The notes under the pieces: generated by a model
Told to the model about the DNA's origin: nothing
The model's input: only the letters and a program-made list of their open reading frames with translations
Database searches by the model: none
Program-made: the position numbers and the translations under genes
Shown: positions 42,239 through 51,059 of the stretch, in pieces
How the letters are laid out: each line of letters starts with the position of its first letter
Position numbering within the stretch: position 1 is the stretch's first letter
Source of the DNA: an uncultured Alistipes sp.
Lineage (GTDB): Bacteria > Bacteroidota > Bacteroidia > Bacteroidales > Rikenellaceae
DNA: 52,148 bases
Direction of reading: 5' to 3'
Assembly (NCBI GenBank): GCA_900545315.1
Contig: UQYM01000018.1
Coordinates: 1 to 52,148, forward strand

Positions 42239-45200
42239 TTAAAACAGCTCCATCTGAGGTTGCTCCTCGGTGGGCTGCTGCTTTTCGTCGGTAAAATCAA
42301 ACTCGACACTATCTCCGGCCACATACTCTCGCTTGGAAGCCTGACCAGCCGAAGAGCTGTTTGAAGCTGTTGGTTTAACCTCGCCAGCCGGGGTCTCATT
42401 CACTGGAGTACCGTTACCGCTCCCGGTCGAAGTCGCCTCAGCGCCAACCGAAGTACCTGCTTCGTTGTCAACGCCTTCACCAGCAGGTGACATTTCGCCA
42501 CCCTCTGGATCAGAAGGGTCGCCTTCGTTGCCCTCTCCAGAGGTGTGCGGATCTTTATCCAGCGGCTCGACAAATTCGAGATGATCAACCGCAAAGGTGG
42601 TCACCCGTTTCCCTTTGGCACGGTGACTCTTCACGCCGATAAAGGCATCGACATCGATGCGCTCGGCAGGCCGCGAAGCGTGTGCACCTCCAAAGACAAC
42701 CTCCAGCTGCGGATAGGGATCGATGCTGATGGCCACCACACGATCACCGGTAGCCGTCTCAACAAAGTTCTGCATCTTATCGCTCACCTCAGCCATAAAA
42801 CGTTTGATGTAGTAGAACTGTTGTTCCGCATCGAAATAGACCACTGAATAGATCCGTCCCGACTCATACTTCTCCACCCGAACTGTATCCTCAGGGAAGT
42901 GCAACCCCAGATTATACGATGTGGTATAATACTGTCCCTTGTCATTCATCACGATCAGGTGGTCATCACCGGCAAATTCACCCAACAACACTCCACGTCC
43001 GTCGGTGTTGAGCCGACGGATCTCATCGTCGTACCAGATATTCTGACCTGCTAAGGTCGAAGTTCCCTTCTCTTTCAAGACAATCTTGTGAATTGCATAC
43101 CGCGAGAAGAGATTACCCTGCGACTGACGCCCTTTGATGGCCAAATCACCGAAATTGAGATCGACAATCAGTTTCTTCAGACGGGGACGGGGCTTGAAAT
43201 AGATCTTCAGCACCTCAGCTTCGCCGTTGGGATTGACGCTCATATAGAGAATTTCGCTCTTGGGGGTACCCTTTGTGAGATCATACTCCCGATCGCGCGT
43301 GATTCCCTTAATAGCACAACGTTTCATCATCAACGGACCGTTCCGCCCATCGCGATAAAGAACGTTGTAAATGGTCCGTTCGTCGTTGCGTTTGAATACG
43401 CCGATATAATAGATATTTTTGGCAAAGAAGGCTTTATCTGAGACTTTGGTAATGATATATTTACCCTCTTTGGTAATGACAATCACGTCATCAATATCCG
43501 AACAGTCGCAAACGAACTCATCCTTGCGCATGGCCGGTCCGATCCCAAAGAACCCTTCGGCACGATCCACATAGAGTTTGGCATTGGCTACCACCACTTT
43601 GGTCGCCTCAATCGAATCAAACTCCCGCAACTCGGTTTTACGATCACGCCCTTTACCATACTTCTCCTTGATACGCTGGAAATGGGCGATAGTATATTCG
43701 GTCAACGTGGCCAAATTGCGTTTTACCTCAGCTATGGCCTCCTCCACACCACGGATATGTTCATCGGCTTTGAAGCCGTCATACTTCGAAATTCGTTTGA
43801 TCTTGATCTCGGTCAACCGAATAATATCGTCTTGGGTCACCTCCCGATGCAGGCGTGGTTTGAAAGGGGTCAACCCCTTGTCGATCGTCTCCAATACGCT
43901 CTCCCAAGTGGTACACTCCTCAATATCATGGAAAATCTTCTCCTCAATAAAGATCTTTTCGAGAGAAGACATGTGCCAATCATCCTCCAACTCACCCAAA
44001 CGGATGTTCAGCTCGGCTTTCAACATCTCACGGGTATGATCGACATTGCGGCACAAGATCTCACGCACCCCCATGAAATGAGGCTTGTCATTCATAATGA
44101 CACAAGCGTTCGGAGAGATCGAAACCTCGCAATCGGTAAAGGCATACAACGCATCGATCGTCTTGTCCGACGATTCGTCGTTGCTCACATGGATGATGAT
44201 CTCCACCTTATCCGAGGTGTTATCATCCACCTTTTTAATCTTGATCTTGCCCTTATCGTTAGCCTTGATGATCGACTCTTTGATCGATTCTGTCGTCGTA
44301 CCGTAAGGAATCTCCGTTATCGCCAGTGTCCGTTTATCGATCTTGTTGATTCGGGCACGCACCTTGACCGATCCGCCTCGCAAACCATCGTTGTATCGCG
44401 ACACATCAGCCAAACCACCGGTCGGAAAATCTGGATAGAGTTCAAAACTCTCGCCCCGCAAATAGGCGATACAGGCATCCAACAGTTCGTTGAAGTTATG
44501 AGGCAGAATTTTCGAAGCCAATCCGACTGCAATACCCTCAACGCCCTGCGCCAACAACAACGGGAATTTGACCGGCAGGGTCACCGGCTCCTGATTTCGG
44601 CCGTCATAGGAGAGCATCCATTCGGTAATCTTCGGGCTAAAGGCTACATCCAGCGCAAATTTCGACAGACGCGCTTCGATATAACGGGGCGCTGCGGCAC
44701 TATCACCGGTCAGGATATTTCCCCAATTACCCTGACAGTCGATCAACAGCTCTTTCTGCCCCAACTGCACCAGCGCGTCCCCAATCGAGGCATCACCATG
44801 CGGGTGATACTGCATGGTCGAACCGATGATGTTGGCCACCTTGTTATAGCGTCCGTCATCGAGCTTCTTCATGGCATGCAGGATGCGTCGCTGAACCGGT
44901 TTCAATCCATCCTCAACGTGAGGCACCGCACGCTCCAAAATCACATACGAGGCGTAGTCCAAAAACCACTCCTTGTACATGCCGGTCAACTTCTTCCGAC
45001 CACCCTCTTCGTTGATGAGCCGTCCAAACTTGCCCTCACTGGCCGCGCGAATCTCCTTATTGCGCATCTCTTCGGCCGCTGCAGTCTCCTCCTCGACACT
45101 CAACGCCTCCATATGTTGCCGAGCTTTCTCTCCACCGGCGTCATCTTCTTGTTCTTGATCTGACAGTTCCGATCCGGTATCTTCCCCGGTCGTCTCCGTA

Positions 45201-45259
45201 TAAGACGACTCCTCTTCGGAAAGGTGCTCTATATGATTATCGTTCAAATCCTCCTTCAT
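42239..45259 (-). CDS. parC: DNA topoisomerase IV subunit A
   Basis: Cleavage/ligation subunit of the type IIA decatenase. The 1006-residue protein has an acidic N-terminal extension (1-65), then the winged-helix/tower core with active-site Tyr193 (AAAPRYIEARLSK). The quinolone region is YHPHGDASIGD (151-161), with Ala157 at the position of E. coli ParC Ser80 and Asp161 at Glu84. A reduced C-terminal beta-pinwheel domain (about 560-880) has degenerate blades. A low-complexity acidic tail of about 120 residues ends QQPTEEQPQMELF. It lies 10 nt after parE on the same strand. The Ala-Ser order is, from memory, normal for Bacteroidota ParC rather than a selected mutation. Confidence 0.95.
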   Translation of the reverse strand: MKEDLNDNHIEHLSEEESSYTETTGEDTGSELSDQEQEDDAGGEKARQHMEALSVEEETAAAEEMRNKEIRAASEGKFGRLINEEGGRKKLTGMYKEWFLDYASYVILERAVPHVEDGLKPVQRRILHAMKKLDDGRYNKVANIIGSTMQYHPHGDASIGDALVQLGQKELLIDCQGNWGNILTGDSAAAPRYIEARLSKFALDVAFSPKITEWMLSYDGRNQEPVTLPVKFPLLLAQGVEGIAVGLASKILPHNFNELLDACIAYLRGESFELYPDFPTGGLADVSRYNDGLRGGSVKVRARINKIDKRTLAITEIPYGTTTESIKESIIKANDKGKIKIKKVDDNTSDKVEIIIHVSNDESSDKTIDALYAFTDCEVSISPNACVIMNDKPHFMGVREILCRNVDHTREMLKAELNIRLGELEDDWHMSSLEKIFIEEKIFHDIEECTTWESVLETIDKGLTPFKPRLHREVTQDDIIRLTEIKIKRISKYDGFKADEHIRGVEEAIAEVKRNLATLTEYTIAHFQRIKEKYGKGRDRKTELREFDSIEATKVVVANAKLYVDRAEGFFGIGPAMRKDEFVCDCSDIDDVIVITKEGKYIITKVSDKAFFAKNIYYIGVFKRNDERTIYNVLYRDGRNGPLMMKRCAIKGITRDREYDLTKGTPKSEILYMSVNPNGEAEVLKIYFKPRPRLKKLIVDLNFGDLAIKGRQSQGNLFSRYAIHKIVLKEKGTSTLAGQNIWYDDEIRRLNTDGRGVLLGEFAGDDHLIVMNDKGQYYTTSYNLGLHFPEDTVRVEKYESGRIYSVVYFDAEQQFYYIKRFMAEVSDKMQNFVETATGDRVVAISIDPYPQLEVVFGGAHASRPAERIDVDAFIGVKSHRAKGKRVTTFAVDHLEFVEPLDKDPHTSGEGNEGDPSDPEGGEMSPAGEGVDNEAGTSVGAEATSTGSGNGTPVNETPAGEVKPTASNSSSAGQASKREYVAGDSVEFDFTDEKQQPTEEQPQMELF

Positions 45260-45269
45260 AACCGTTACA

Positions 45270-47129
45270 CTAAATCAAATCTTCCACATAATCGGCTTCG
45301 ATTCGCAAATTGCCGATGATGAATCCCTGTCGTTCGTTGCTGTTCTTACCCATATAGAACTCCAACAGATCGTGAATCGGATCCTCTTTGGTGACACGTA
45401 CCTTGTCAAGCCGCATGTTCTCTCCGATAAACTCCTTGAACTCATCTGCCGAAATCTCACCCAAACCTTTGAATCGAGTGATCTCCGGATTAGGGCCCAA
45501 CGCATCGACCGCCTTCAACCGCTCCTCCTCGCTGTAACAGTACCGCGTCTCCTTCTTGTTACGCACCCGGAACAGCGGTGTCTGCAAAATATAGAGATGC
45601 CCCGAACGAATGACATCCGGGAAAAACTGCAGGAAAAAGGTCATCAACAACAGACGGATATGCATCCCGTCCACATCGGCATCGGTCGCAATGATAATCT
45701 TGTTGTAACGCAAGTTATCCATATCCTCCTCAATGTTGAGTGCAGCCTGCAACAGATTGAACTCTTCGTTCTCGTAAACGATCTTTTTGGTCAATCCGTA
45801 GCAGTTCAACGGTTTACCTCGCAGCGAGAAGACAGCCTGCGTATTGGCATCACGCGACTTGGTGATCGAGCCGCTGGCCGAATTACCCTCCGTAATAAAG
45901 ATCATCGACTCTTCGGCCCGCTCGTTCTTATCCCCCAGATGAATACGGCAATCTCGCAGCTTCTTGTTGTTCAGGCTTACTTTTTTGGCAATCTCGCGAG
46001 CCTTCTTCTGCACCCCCGAAATCGCTTTACGCTCCTTCTCACTCTCAATGATCTTTTTATTGAGAATATCTGCCGTTTCGGGGTGTTTGTGCAGGTAGTT
46101 GTCGAGATGCTCCTTGAGGAAATCAACAATATAATTGCGAACCGTCGGGCTATCCGGGTTGGTCTTGTCCATCAGCTTCGAGCTGAGCTTGATCTTGGTC
46201 TGAGACTCAAACTCCGGATCGACAATCTTCACACTGATCGCCGCCACAATCGACGTCCGAATATCCGACGCATCGTAATCTTTGCGATAAAACTCCCGGA
46301 TGGTCTTGGCAATCGCCTCCCGGAAAGCACTCTGATGAGTACCGCCCTGCGTCGTATGCTGACCGTTCACAAACGAAAAGTAACTCTCACCATAACCGGT
46401 GCCATGCGTGATGGCCACCTCAATATCCTTGCCGGAGAGATGGATCGGTTCATAAAGCGGCGTCTCGGTCATGTTTTCGTTCAACAGATCGAGCAGTCCG
46501 TTTTTCGAAGCATAGTTTTGCCCGTTGAACTTGATCGTCAGCCCAAGATTGAGGTAAGTATAGTTCTTGACCAGGTTCTCAACATACTCAAGATTGTAAT
46601 GGTACTCACCGAAAACCGTCTCATCGACCACAAACTCGATCAACGTACCGTTGCGTTCGTTGACCCCGCTCTCCCAAACGTCATTCTGCTGAATGCCGGC
46701 CGCAAACCATACCATATGCGCCTCTCCATCCCGGATACTGCGGGCCATAAAGCTACTCGAAAGCATATTCACCGCCTTGACACCGACTCCGTTCAATCCA
46801 ACCGTCTTGACAAAAGCCGAGGAACCGTACTTTCCACCGGTATTCATCACCGATACGGCCGTAGCCAGACTCTTCAACGGAATACCACGTCCGTAATCGC
46901 GAATCCTGACCGTCTTGTCCTCGACCGTGATCTCGATCAGCTTGCCGGCTCCCATGATGAACTCATCGATCGAGTTGTCCATCACCTCTTTGATCAGCAC
47001 ATAAATTCCATCATCGGCCGCCGATCCATCCCCCAATTTACCGATATACATCCCCGGTCGCAATCGAATATGCTCCCGCGGACTAAGGGTTTTGATATCG
47101 TCGTCCGTGTAATTCGCTATACCACTCAT
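45270..47129 (-). CDS. parE: DNA topoisomerase IV subunit B
   Basis: ATPase subunit of topoisomerase IV. The 619-residue GHKL/type IIA protein has LIKEVMDNSIDEF (Mg2+ Asn and catalytic-Glu helix), VRIRDYGRGIPL and GLNGVGVKAVN (ATP lid), and the transducer with FVNGQHTTQGGTHQSAF. The TOPRIM segment has ITEGNSASGSITKSRDANTQ and IIATDADVDGMHIRLLL; the usual EGDSA is EGNSA, which I believe is normal for the phylum. The end is IGNLRIEADYVEDLI. It is shorter than GyrB (no insert), fitting ParE. It is preceded by plsC (11 nt) and followed by parC (10 nt), a clear operon. Confidence 0.95.
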   Translation of the reverse strand: MSGIANYTDDDIKTLSPREHIRLRPGMYIGKLGDGSAADDGIYVLIKEVMDNSIDEFIMGAGKLIEITVEDKTVRIRDYGRGIPLKSLATAVSVMNTGGKYGSSAFVKTVGLNGVGVKAVNMLSSSFMARSIRDGEAHMVWFAAGIQQNDVWESGVNERNGTLIEFVVDETVFGEYHYNLEYVENLVKNYTYLNLGLTIKFNGQNYASKNGLLDLLNENMTETPLYEPIHLSGKDIEVAITHGTGYGESYFSFVNGQHTTQGGTHQSAFREAIAKTIREFYRKDYDASDIRTSIVAAISVKIVDPEFESQTKIKLSSKLMDKTNPDSPTVRNYIVDFLKEHLDNYLHKHPETADILNKKIIESEKERKAISGVQKKAREIAKKVSLNNKKLRDCRIHLGDKNERAEESMIFITEGNSASGSITKSRDANTQAVFSLRGKPLNCYGLTKKIVYENEEFNLLQAALNIEEDMDNLRYNKIIIATDADVDGMHIRLLLMTFFLQFFPDVIRSGHLYILQTPLFRVRNKKETRYCYSEEERLKAVDALGPNPEITRFKGLGEISADEFKEFIGENMRLDKVRVTKEDPIHDLLEFYMGKNSNERQGFIIGNLRIEADYVEDLI

Positions 47130-47140
47130 GTTATCTGTTC

Positions 47141-47920
47141 CTATTTTTTTTCTTTATCCAATGCTCCGGCACCCTCGGTTGATCCGTCCCCTTCGGTGTA
47201 ATATTCCGGAGCCATCTGTCGGTGCAGATTCACCATCATCTGCTCCACCTCACGGGTCAACTGCTTCACATCGGTGGCCATCACCCGTTCGGGCGGAATC
47301 GGATCGAGCACCTGCACCCGAAACCGATGCGGCATTCGCAATTTCCAGCCATTGAGCACCTCATAATTACCGTCATGAACTACCGGCAAAACGCCCACGC
47401 CGGCACTCTGTGCCATCAGGAATCCACCCTCTTTGAAACGTCCCATACGTCCCGTCTTGGTGCGGGTTCCTTCCGGAAACAGAATCACCGAAGTACCCCG
47501 CCCCAAATATTCATCTGCCAACTTCATCATGTGGCGTGCACTACTGCTCGAACCCCGTTCGATCGCAATATCCCCGTGCATGCGCAACACCCAACCGAAA
47601 ATCGGAAACTTCATCACCTCTCGCTTGGAGACCCATTTGAAATTGAGCGGCAACACATACATCAGCGGCACATCGAGCATTGACTGATGGTTCGTTACAA
47701 TCACGTAAGGTTTGCTACGGTCAATCTTTTCACGTCCACTCACCTGAATTTTCCACAACGGACAGAGGCGATAGATTCCCAGCGACCAAAGTCGCGATGC
47801 ACGGTGAAGAATCACCCGTTCCCGATCGAATCGCACCGTCAACAGGAACACCAGGGAAAAAGGAATGAAACAGACGACCGTAAACAGCAAAAAAAGGAAA
47901 TAATAGAGCACTGAGGCCAT
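47141..47920 (-). CDS. plsC: 1-acyl-sn-glycerol-3-phosphate acyltransferase
   Basis: Membrane-bound acyltransferase of the phosphatidic acid pathway. The start at 47920 (MASVLYYFLFLLFTVV) gives 259 residues with a hydrophobic N-terminal anchor. The acyltransferase motifs are intact: I, NHQSMLDVP (H78 and D83, the HX4D pair); II, around KWVSKREVMKFPIFGW; III, FPEGTR (148-153) followed by TKTGRMGRFKEGGF; and IV, VLPVVHDGNYEVL. The C-terminal 20 residues are Glu/Gly-rich. It is first gene of the plsC-parE-parC-(aroK-DUF3298) run, divergent from fabD, another lipid-synthesis gene. Confidence 0.92.
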   Translation of the reverse strand: MASVLYYFLFLLFTVVCFIPFSLVFLLTVRFDRERVILHRASRLWSLGIYRLCPLWKIQVSGREKIDRSKPYVIVTNHQSMLDVPLMYVLPLNFKWVSKREVMKFPIFGWVLRMHGDIAIERGSSSSARHMMKLADEYLGRGTSVILFPEGTRTKTGRMGRFKEGGFLMAQSAGVGVLPVVHDGNYEVLNGWKLRMPHRFRVQVLDPIPPERVMATDVKQLTREVEQMMVNLHRQMAPEYYTEGDGSTEGAGALDKEKK

Positions 47921-48132
47921 CACACGACAGATTTTGCCATTATACATTGTGCAAGTTTAACACAAATTTTCGTTTTTTCCGCCCCTGTTCTGCACCATTT
48001 TATTAACATTTAATCACCCTTACCCCCCCTATTCACTCCACAAACACCTCGATACAACTCGTTCATTTTGACCCTGAAACAGTCAAAAATGATGTCCAAA
48101 ATTCCAAACTGAGCACAATAACAAAAAATGTG

Positions 48133-48140
48133 TATATTTG
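48133..48140 (+). promoter_or_regulatory. Putative -7 box of fabD
   Basis: TATATTTG matches TAnnTTTG and lies 80 nt upstream of the chosen start; no TTG is found at the usual distance. The plsC side of this divergent region has only a weak TAAACTTG. Confidence 0.45.
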
Positions 48141-48219
48141 CTCCGTTTATAGCACGTTCCTCCTTCTCGAATAAGGAGACCGTTTCTAAATGGAAATTCA
48201 ACCTCAAAACAAAATAGCA

Positions 48220-49104
48220 ATGAATGCATTTGTATTCCCCGGTCAGGGTGCCCAATTTGTCGGCATGGGCAAAGACCTGTACGACAACGTACCCGAAGCC
48301 AAGGAGATGTTCGAAAAAGCCAATCAGATTCTCGGCTTTTCGATCACTGACATTATGTTCGCCGGTACTGCCGAAGAACTCAAACAGACCAAAGTAACCC
48401 AACCGGCCATCTTCCTGCACTCGGTCATCCTGGCCAAAGCACTGGGTGATCAATTCAACCCACAGATGGTAGCAGGTCACTCGCTGGGTGAATTCAGCGC
48501 CCTGGTTGCAGCAGGCGCTCTCAGCTTCGAGGATGGCCTGACTCTCGTATCGAAACGTGCCATGGCCATGCAGAAAGCCTGCGAAATGAACCCTTCGACC
48601 ATGGCAGCCATCATCGCACTGCCTGACAACGTAGTTGAAGAGGTATGCGCATCAATTCCCGGCGTGGTTGTTCCCGCCAACTACAACTGCCCCGGTCAGT
48701 TGGTTATCTCAGGTAGCAACGAGGCAATTGACGCCGCTTGCGCAAAATTGACCGAGGCCGGCGCAAAACGGGCCCTGAAGCTGAACGTGGGTGGCGCATT
48801 CCACTCGCCACTGATGGAGCCTGCCCGTGTTGAGCTCGAAGCTGCGATCAAAGCTGCTCCGTTCAAAGCCCCGATCTGCCCCATCTACCAGAATGTAGAT
48901 GCCAAACCGCACACTGATCCTGCTGAAATCAAAACCAATCTGATCGCACAGTTGACCGCTCCGGTACGCTGGACTCAGATTGTGCAGAACATGATTGCTG
49001 ACGGTGCGACTTCATTCACAGAGTTGGGCCCTGGCACCGTACTGCAGGGTTTGATCAAGAAAGTAGATCGCTCGGCTGTTGCCACATCAAAACAGTCTCT
49101 GTAA
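48220..49104 (+). CDS. fabD: Malonyl-CoA:ACP transacylase
   Basis: Loads malonyl units onto acyl carrier protein for fatty-acid synthesis. The start at 48220 (MNAFVFPGQGAQFVGMG) gives 294 residues and places the GQGAQ oxyanion motif at 9-13; a frame extension to 48190 adds only ten unconserved residues. The nucleophile is Ser88 in AGHSLGEFSALVAAG, the malonyl-binding Arg113 lies in SKRAMAMQ, and the catalytic His195 is in GGAFHSPLM. The end VRWTQIVQNMIADGATSFTELGPGTVLQGLIKK is typical. It is monocistronic, with a strong terminator. The other fab genes are absent here. Confidence 0.96.
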   Translation: MNAFVFPGQGAQFVGMGKDLYDNVPEAKEMFEKANQILGFSITDIMFAGTAEELKQTKVTQPAIFLHSVILAKALGDQFNPQMVAGHSLGEFSALVAAGALSFEDGLTLVSKRAMAMQKACEMNPSTMAAIIALPDNVVEEVCASIPGVVVPANYNCPGQLVISGSNEAIDAACAKLTEAGAKRALKLNVGGAFHSPLMEPARVELEAAIKAAPFKAPICPIYQNVDAKPHTDPAEIKTNLIAQLTAPVRWTQIVQNMIADGATSFTELGPGTVLQGLIKKVDRSAVATSKQSL

Positions 49105-49124
49105 TCTGTAAAACAAAATCACAT

Positions 49125-49162
49125 TGCCCGCAAGACGTTATTTCCGTCTTGCGGGCATTTTT
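49125..49162 (+). terminator. Intrinsic terminator of fabD
   Basis: A perfect 13-bp stem TGCCCGCAAGACG (49125-49137) / CGTCTTGCGGGCA (49145-49157), 7-nt loop, then TTTTT. Confidence 0.92.
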
Positions 49163-49193
49163 ATTTATACAAACCTTAGTACAGAGAAGGGGC

Positions 49194-49280
49194 AAAGAAG
49201 AAAGAAGAAAGAAGAAAGAAAAAGAAGAAGAAGAAGAAAAGGAAGAGAAGTGAGGAGAAGTGAGGAGAAGAAAAAGGGGA
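49194..49280 (+). repeat. Polypurine (GA-rich) tract
   Basis: 87 nt with only two pyrimidines (T at 49251 and 49261). The first 57 nt (49194-49250) are pure A/G, built mostly of AAG/GAA units, and then come two exact tandem copies of TGAGGAGAAG (49251-49270). No gene is supported here; both strands are open only because the composition avoids stop codons. The rest of 49281-49629 holds no feature. Confidence 0.85.
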
Positions 49281-49629
49281 TGAGACGGAAAGTAAAAATA
49301 CCTTCCAATTATTTCTACCACAACATGGCATCACAAATTTTCCATCGACCACACAAGTACATACAAAGAATGCTTCGGAAAGAAGAGCTCTGGATTACAA
49401 TTTCTGCGGCATCGTCCCCCAAAACAGCCTCATCCGGACGTTCACACCAGTCTGTGAACGTCACAGCCTTTCACTCTGTAATAAACCACAACTCTGAACT
49501 ATTAAATTAATAAGCTCGACATATAATCTTAGGCCCACTGCCATACGCTGCAACATCGAACGATAAACACGCCTCACAAAAATTATTCTACGACAATTGC
49601 AACATCAGACATCCATAAAGTTCCAAATA

Positions 49630-49671
49630 CAAAGAAAACAGCCGTATGATTCCGTTCGTATCATACGGCTG
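49630..49671 (-). terminator. Terminator of the 49712-50599 lipoprotein gene
   Basis: A perfect 12-bp stem CAGCCGTATGAT (49639-49650) / ATCATACGGCTG (49660-49671); on the minus strand it is followed by TTTTCTTTG. It lies about 40 nt past the stop. Confidence 0.82.
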
Positions 49672-49711
49672 CACTACTTGGGTCGAACACATTAAACTCT
49701 CACCTCAACCT

Positions 49712-50599
49712 TTACCTTTTATCAACCATGGTCCAACCCAAATCATTATAATAAATAAACTTACATCTATCCACCATCTTTTCTCCATCGAGGACATCCT
49801 CCAAAATACGGCCGAATGGCGTCACATCACAATACTCGATAATAATTTCAGCCTCGCCCTCTCCCTCTTCAAACATAGCTGGAGTACACCGCACATGACG
49901 CACTTTATTCACTTGCATTTTATACGCTTTCACATAAACCGTTTGCGTCGACACCTGTTGCAAAGCCTTTTCATATACGGTTAAATCAGCAGCAGGCTTA
50001 TTATCTGAGTTGCCCGTATTTTCAGCAGCAGGCGCACTCTCCTTGGCAGGAGCATTGTTTTGTACCGGTGCAGACTCTGCCGTTGCAGGCGGATCATCCC
50101 GAACAATCTTTGTAATCACCTCTTCACCTACACTCGCTTCAGGATATTCCGTATCGGCATTCGGACACTCCAGATCTTTGCTCGCGCCTTTCTTTGCCTC
50201 TTCCAATGCCTCTTTATACTGTTCCACGTCGGCTTCACTCATCACATACTTCTCGCCTTCAGGTGTCAGCGCAACGGAAACAAAAACATGCTCTTTCTCC
50301 CCACGGTAATAATAATTATACACCTTCTCGATAACGATTTGTGCATCATAAGTAATCATACCGGCAGCGGCCAATTTACGCAATGCAGTACGAGCCCCCT
50401 CGCTATTCAACTCATAAAATCCGGTCTGAATAGACGTTGGTGCAAAATACTTTTCATGCGGCTCCATAAGCTCTTTAACCGCATTCTTCACATCACTTTC
50501 GGTCATCAGTTTCCCTTTTCCACAAGAGGTGGCCAGCAAAGCCGCCAAACCCACACAAAGAGTTACCCTTAGGGCATTCAAGTTTAGTTTCATTTTCAT
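49712..50599 (-). CDS. Two-domain lipoprotein of unknown function
   Basis: A 295-residue lipoprotein: MKMKLNLNALRVTLCVGLAALLATSC with lipobox ATSC. The mature N-terminal part (about 30-150) is helical then beta: MTESDVKNAVKELMEPHEKYF, YELNSEGARTALRKLAAAGMITY, and EHVFVSVALTPEGEKYVM. The 'LRKLAAAGMITY' segment resembles a winged-helix-like unit. A low-complexity linker (about 168-205, PPATAESAPVQNNAPAKESAPAAEN) joins it to a C-terminal beta domain (TVYVKAYKMQVNKVRHVRCTP, GEAEIIIEYCDVTPFGRIL, CKFIYYNDLGWTMVDKR). I do not recognise the family. It is monocistronic, in an AT-rich neighbourhood, divergent from the ROK regulator. Confidence 0.75.
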   Translation of the reverse strand: MKMKLNLNALRVTLCVGLAALLATSCGKGKLMTESDVKNAVKELMEPHEKYFAPTSIQTGFYELNSEGARTALRKLAAAGMITYDAQIVIEKVYNYYYRGEKEHVFVSVALTPEGEKYVMSEADVEQYKEALEEAKKGASKDLECPNADTEYPEASVGEEVITKIVRDDPPATAESAPVQNNAPAKESAPAAENTGNSDNKPAADLTVYEKALQQVSTQTVYVKAYKMQVNKVRHVRCTPAMFEEGEGEAEIIIEYCDVTPFGRILEDVLDGEKMVDRCKFIYYNDLGWTMVDKR

Positions 50600-51059
50600 A
50601 ACACAAAAAGATTAGGTCTAATATTTGAATTGTGCGATGTTTGATCGGATCCGCTTTTGCCAAATATATAACATTATATTTAAAAATACAGGATAGATCA
50701 TTCATTTAAACAAATAATTTATTCACATAATCCTGAAATTATTATAATTATTTAACAATTAAGCAACCCTAAATAACAATAAAAACCACCTACTCTCTCA
50801 AACAAAATCTTGTCAGGTCAAGCCTATCAGAGTAATTACGTAGCTTACCTTACAACGTGCACATACACAACCTACTTGTTCACACCACGACCTTCAAAGT
50901 TTTATAGCGAATACCCGTTCAATTAATAAAAATCAACCCAGACGTTAAATTATTTTGAAAAATATTTAGAAAATCGCATATTTTTTATTTTCTTTGAGTA
51001 AGGAAATCGATTTAACACATTTGACATCGACCACTGTTTACCCATATTCTATAAACCCT
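50600..51059. other. AT-rich divergent region before the ROK regulator
   Basis: 460 nt with strikingly low G+C compared with the rest of the window. It must contain promoters for the lipoprotein (minus) and ROK gene (plus), but no consensus pair could be fixed. No RNA gene was recognised. Confidence 0.45.

Noticed and set aside
45372..47201. 609-codon plus-strand frame opposite parE
   Set aside because: ParE motifs on the minus strand are complete; the antisense product is a low-quality Arg/Ile/His-rich sequence. Similar long antisense frames opposite parC and purL were rejected for the same reason.
49124..49510. Plus-strand frame through the polypurine tract (Lys/Arg/Glu-rich protein)
   Set aside because: It starts inside the fabD terminator, and its composition simply reflects the AAG/GAA repeats.
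49281..49629. Possible direct-repeat array or CRISPR near the purine tract
   Set aside because: No regularly spaced repeats and no cas genes; only the two tandem 10-mers within the tract.
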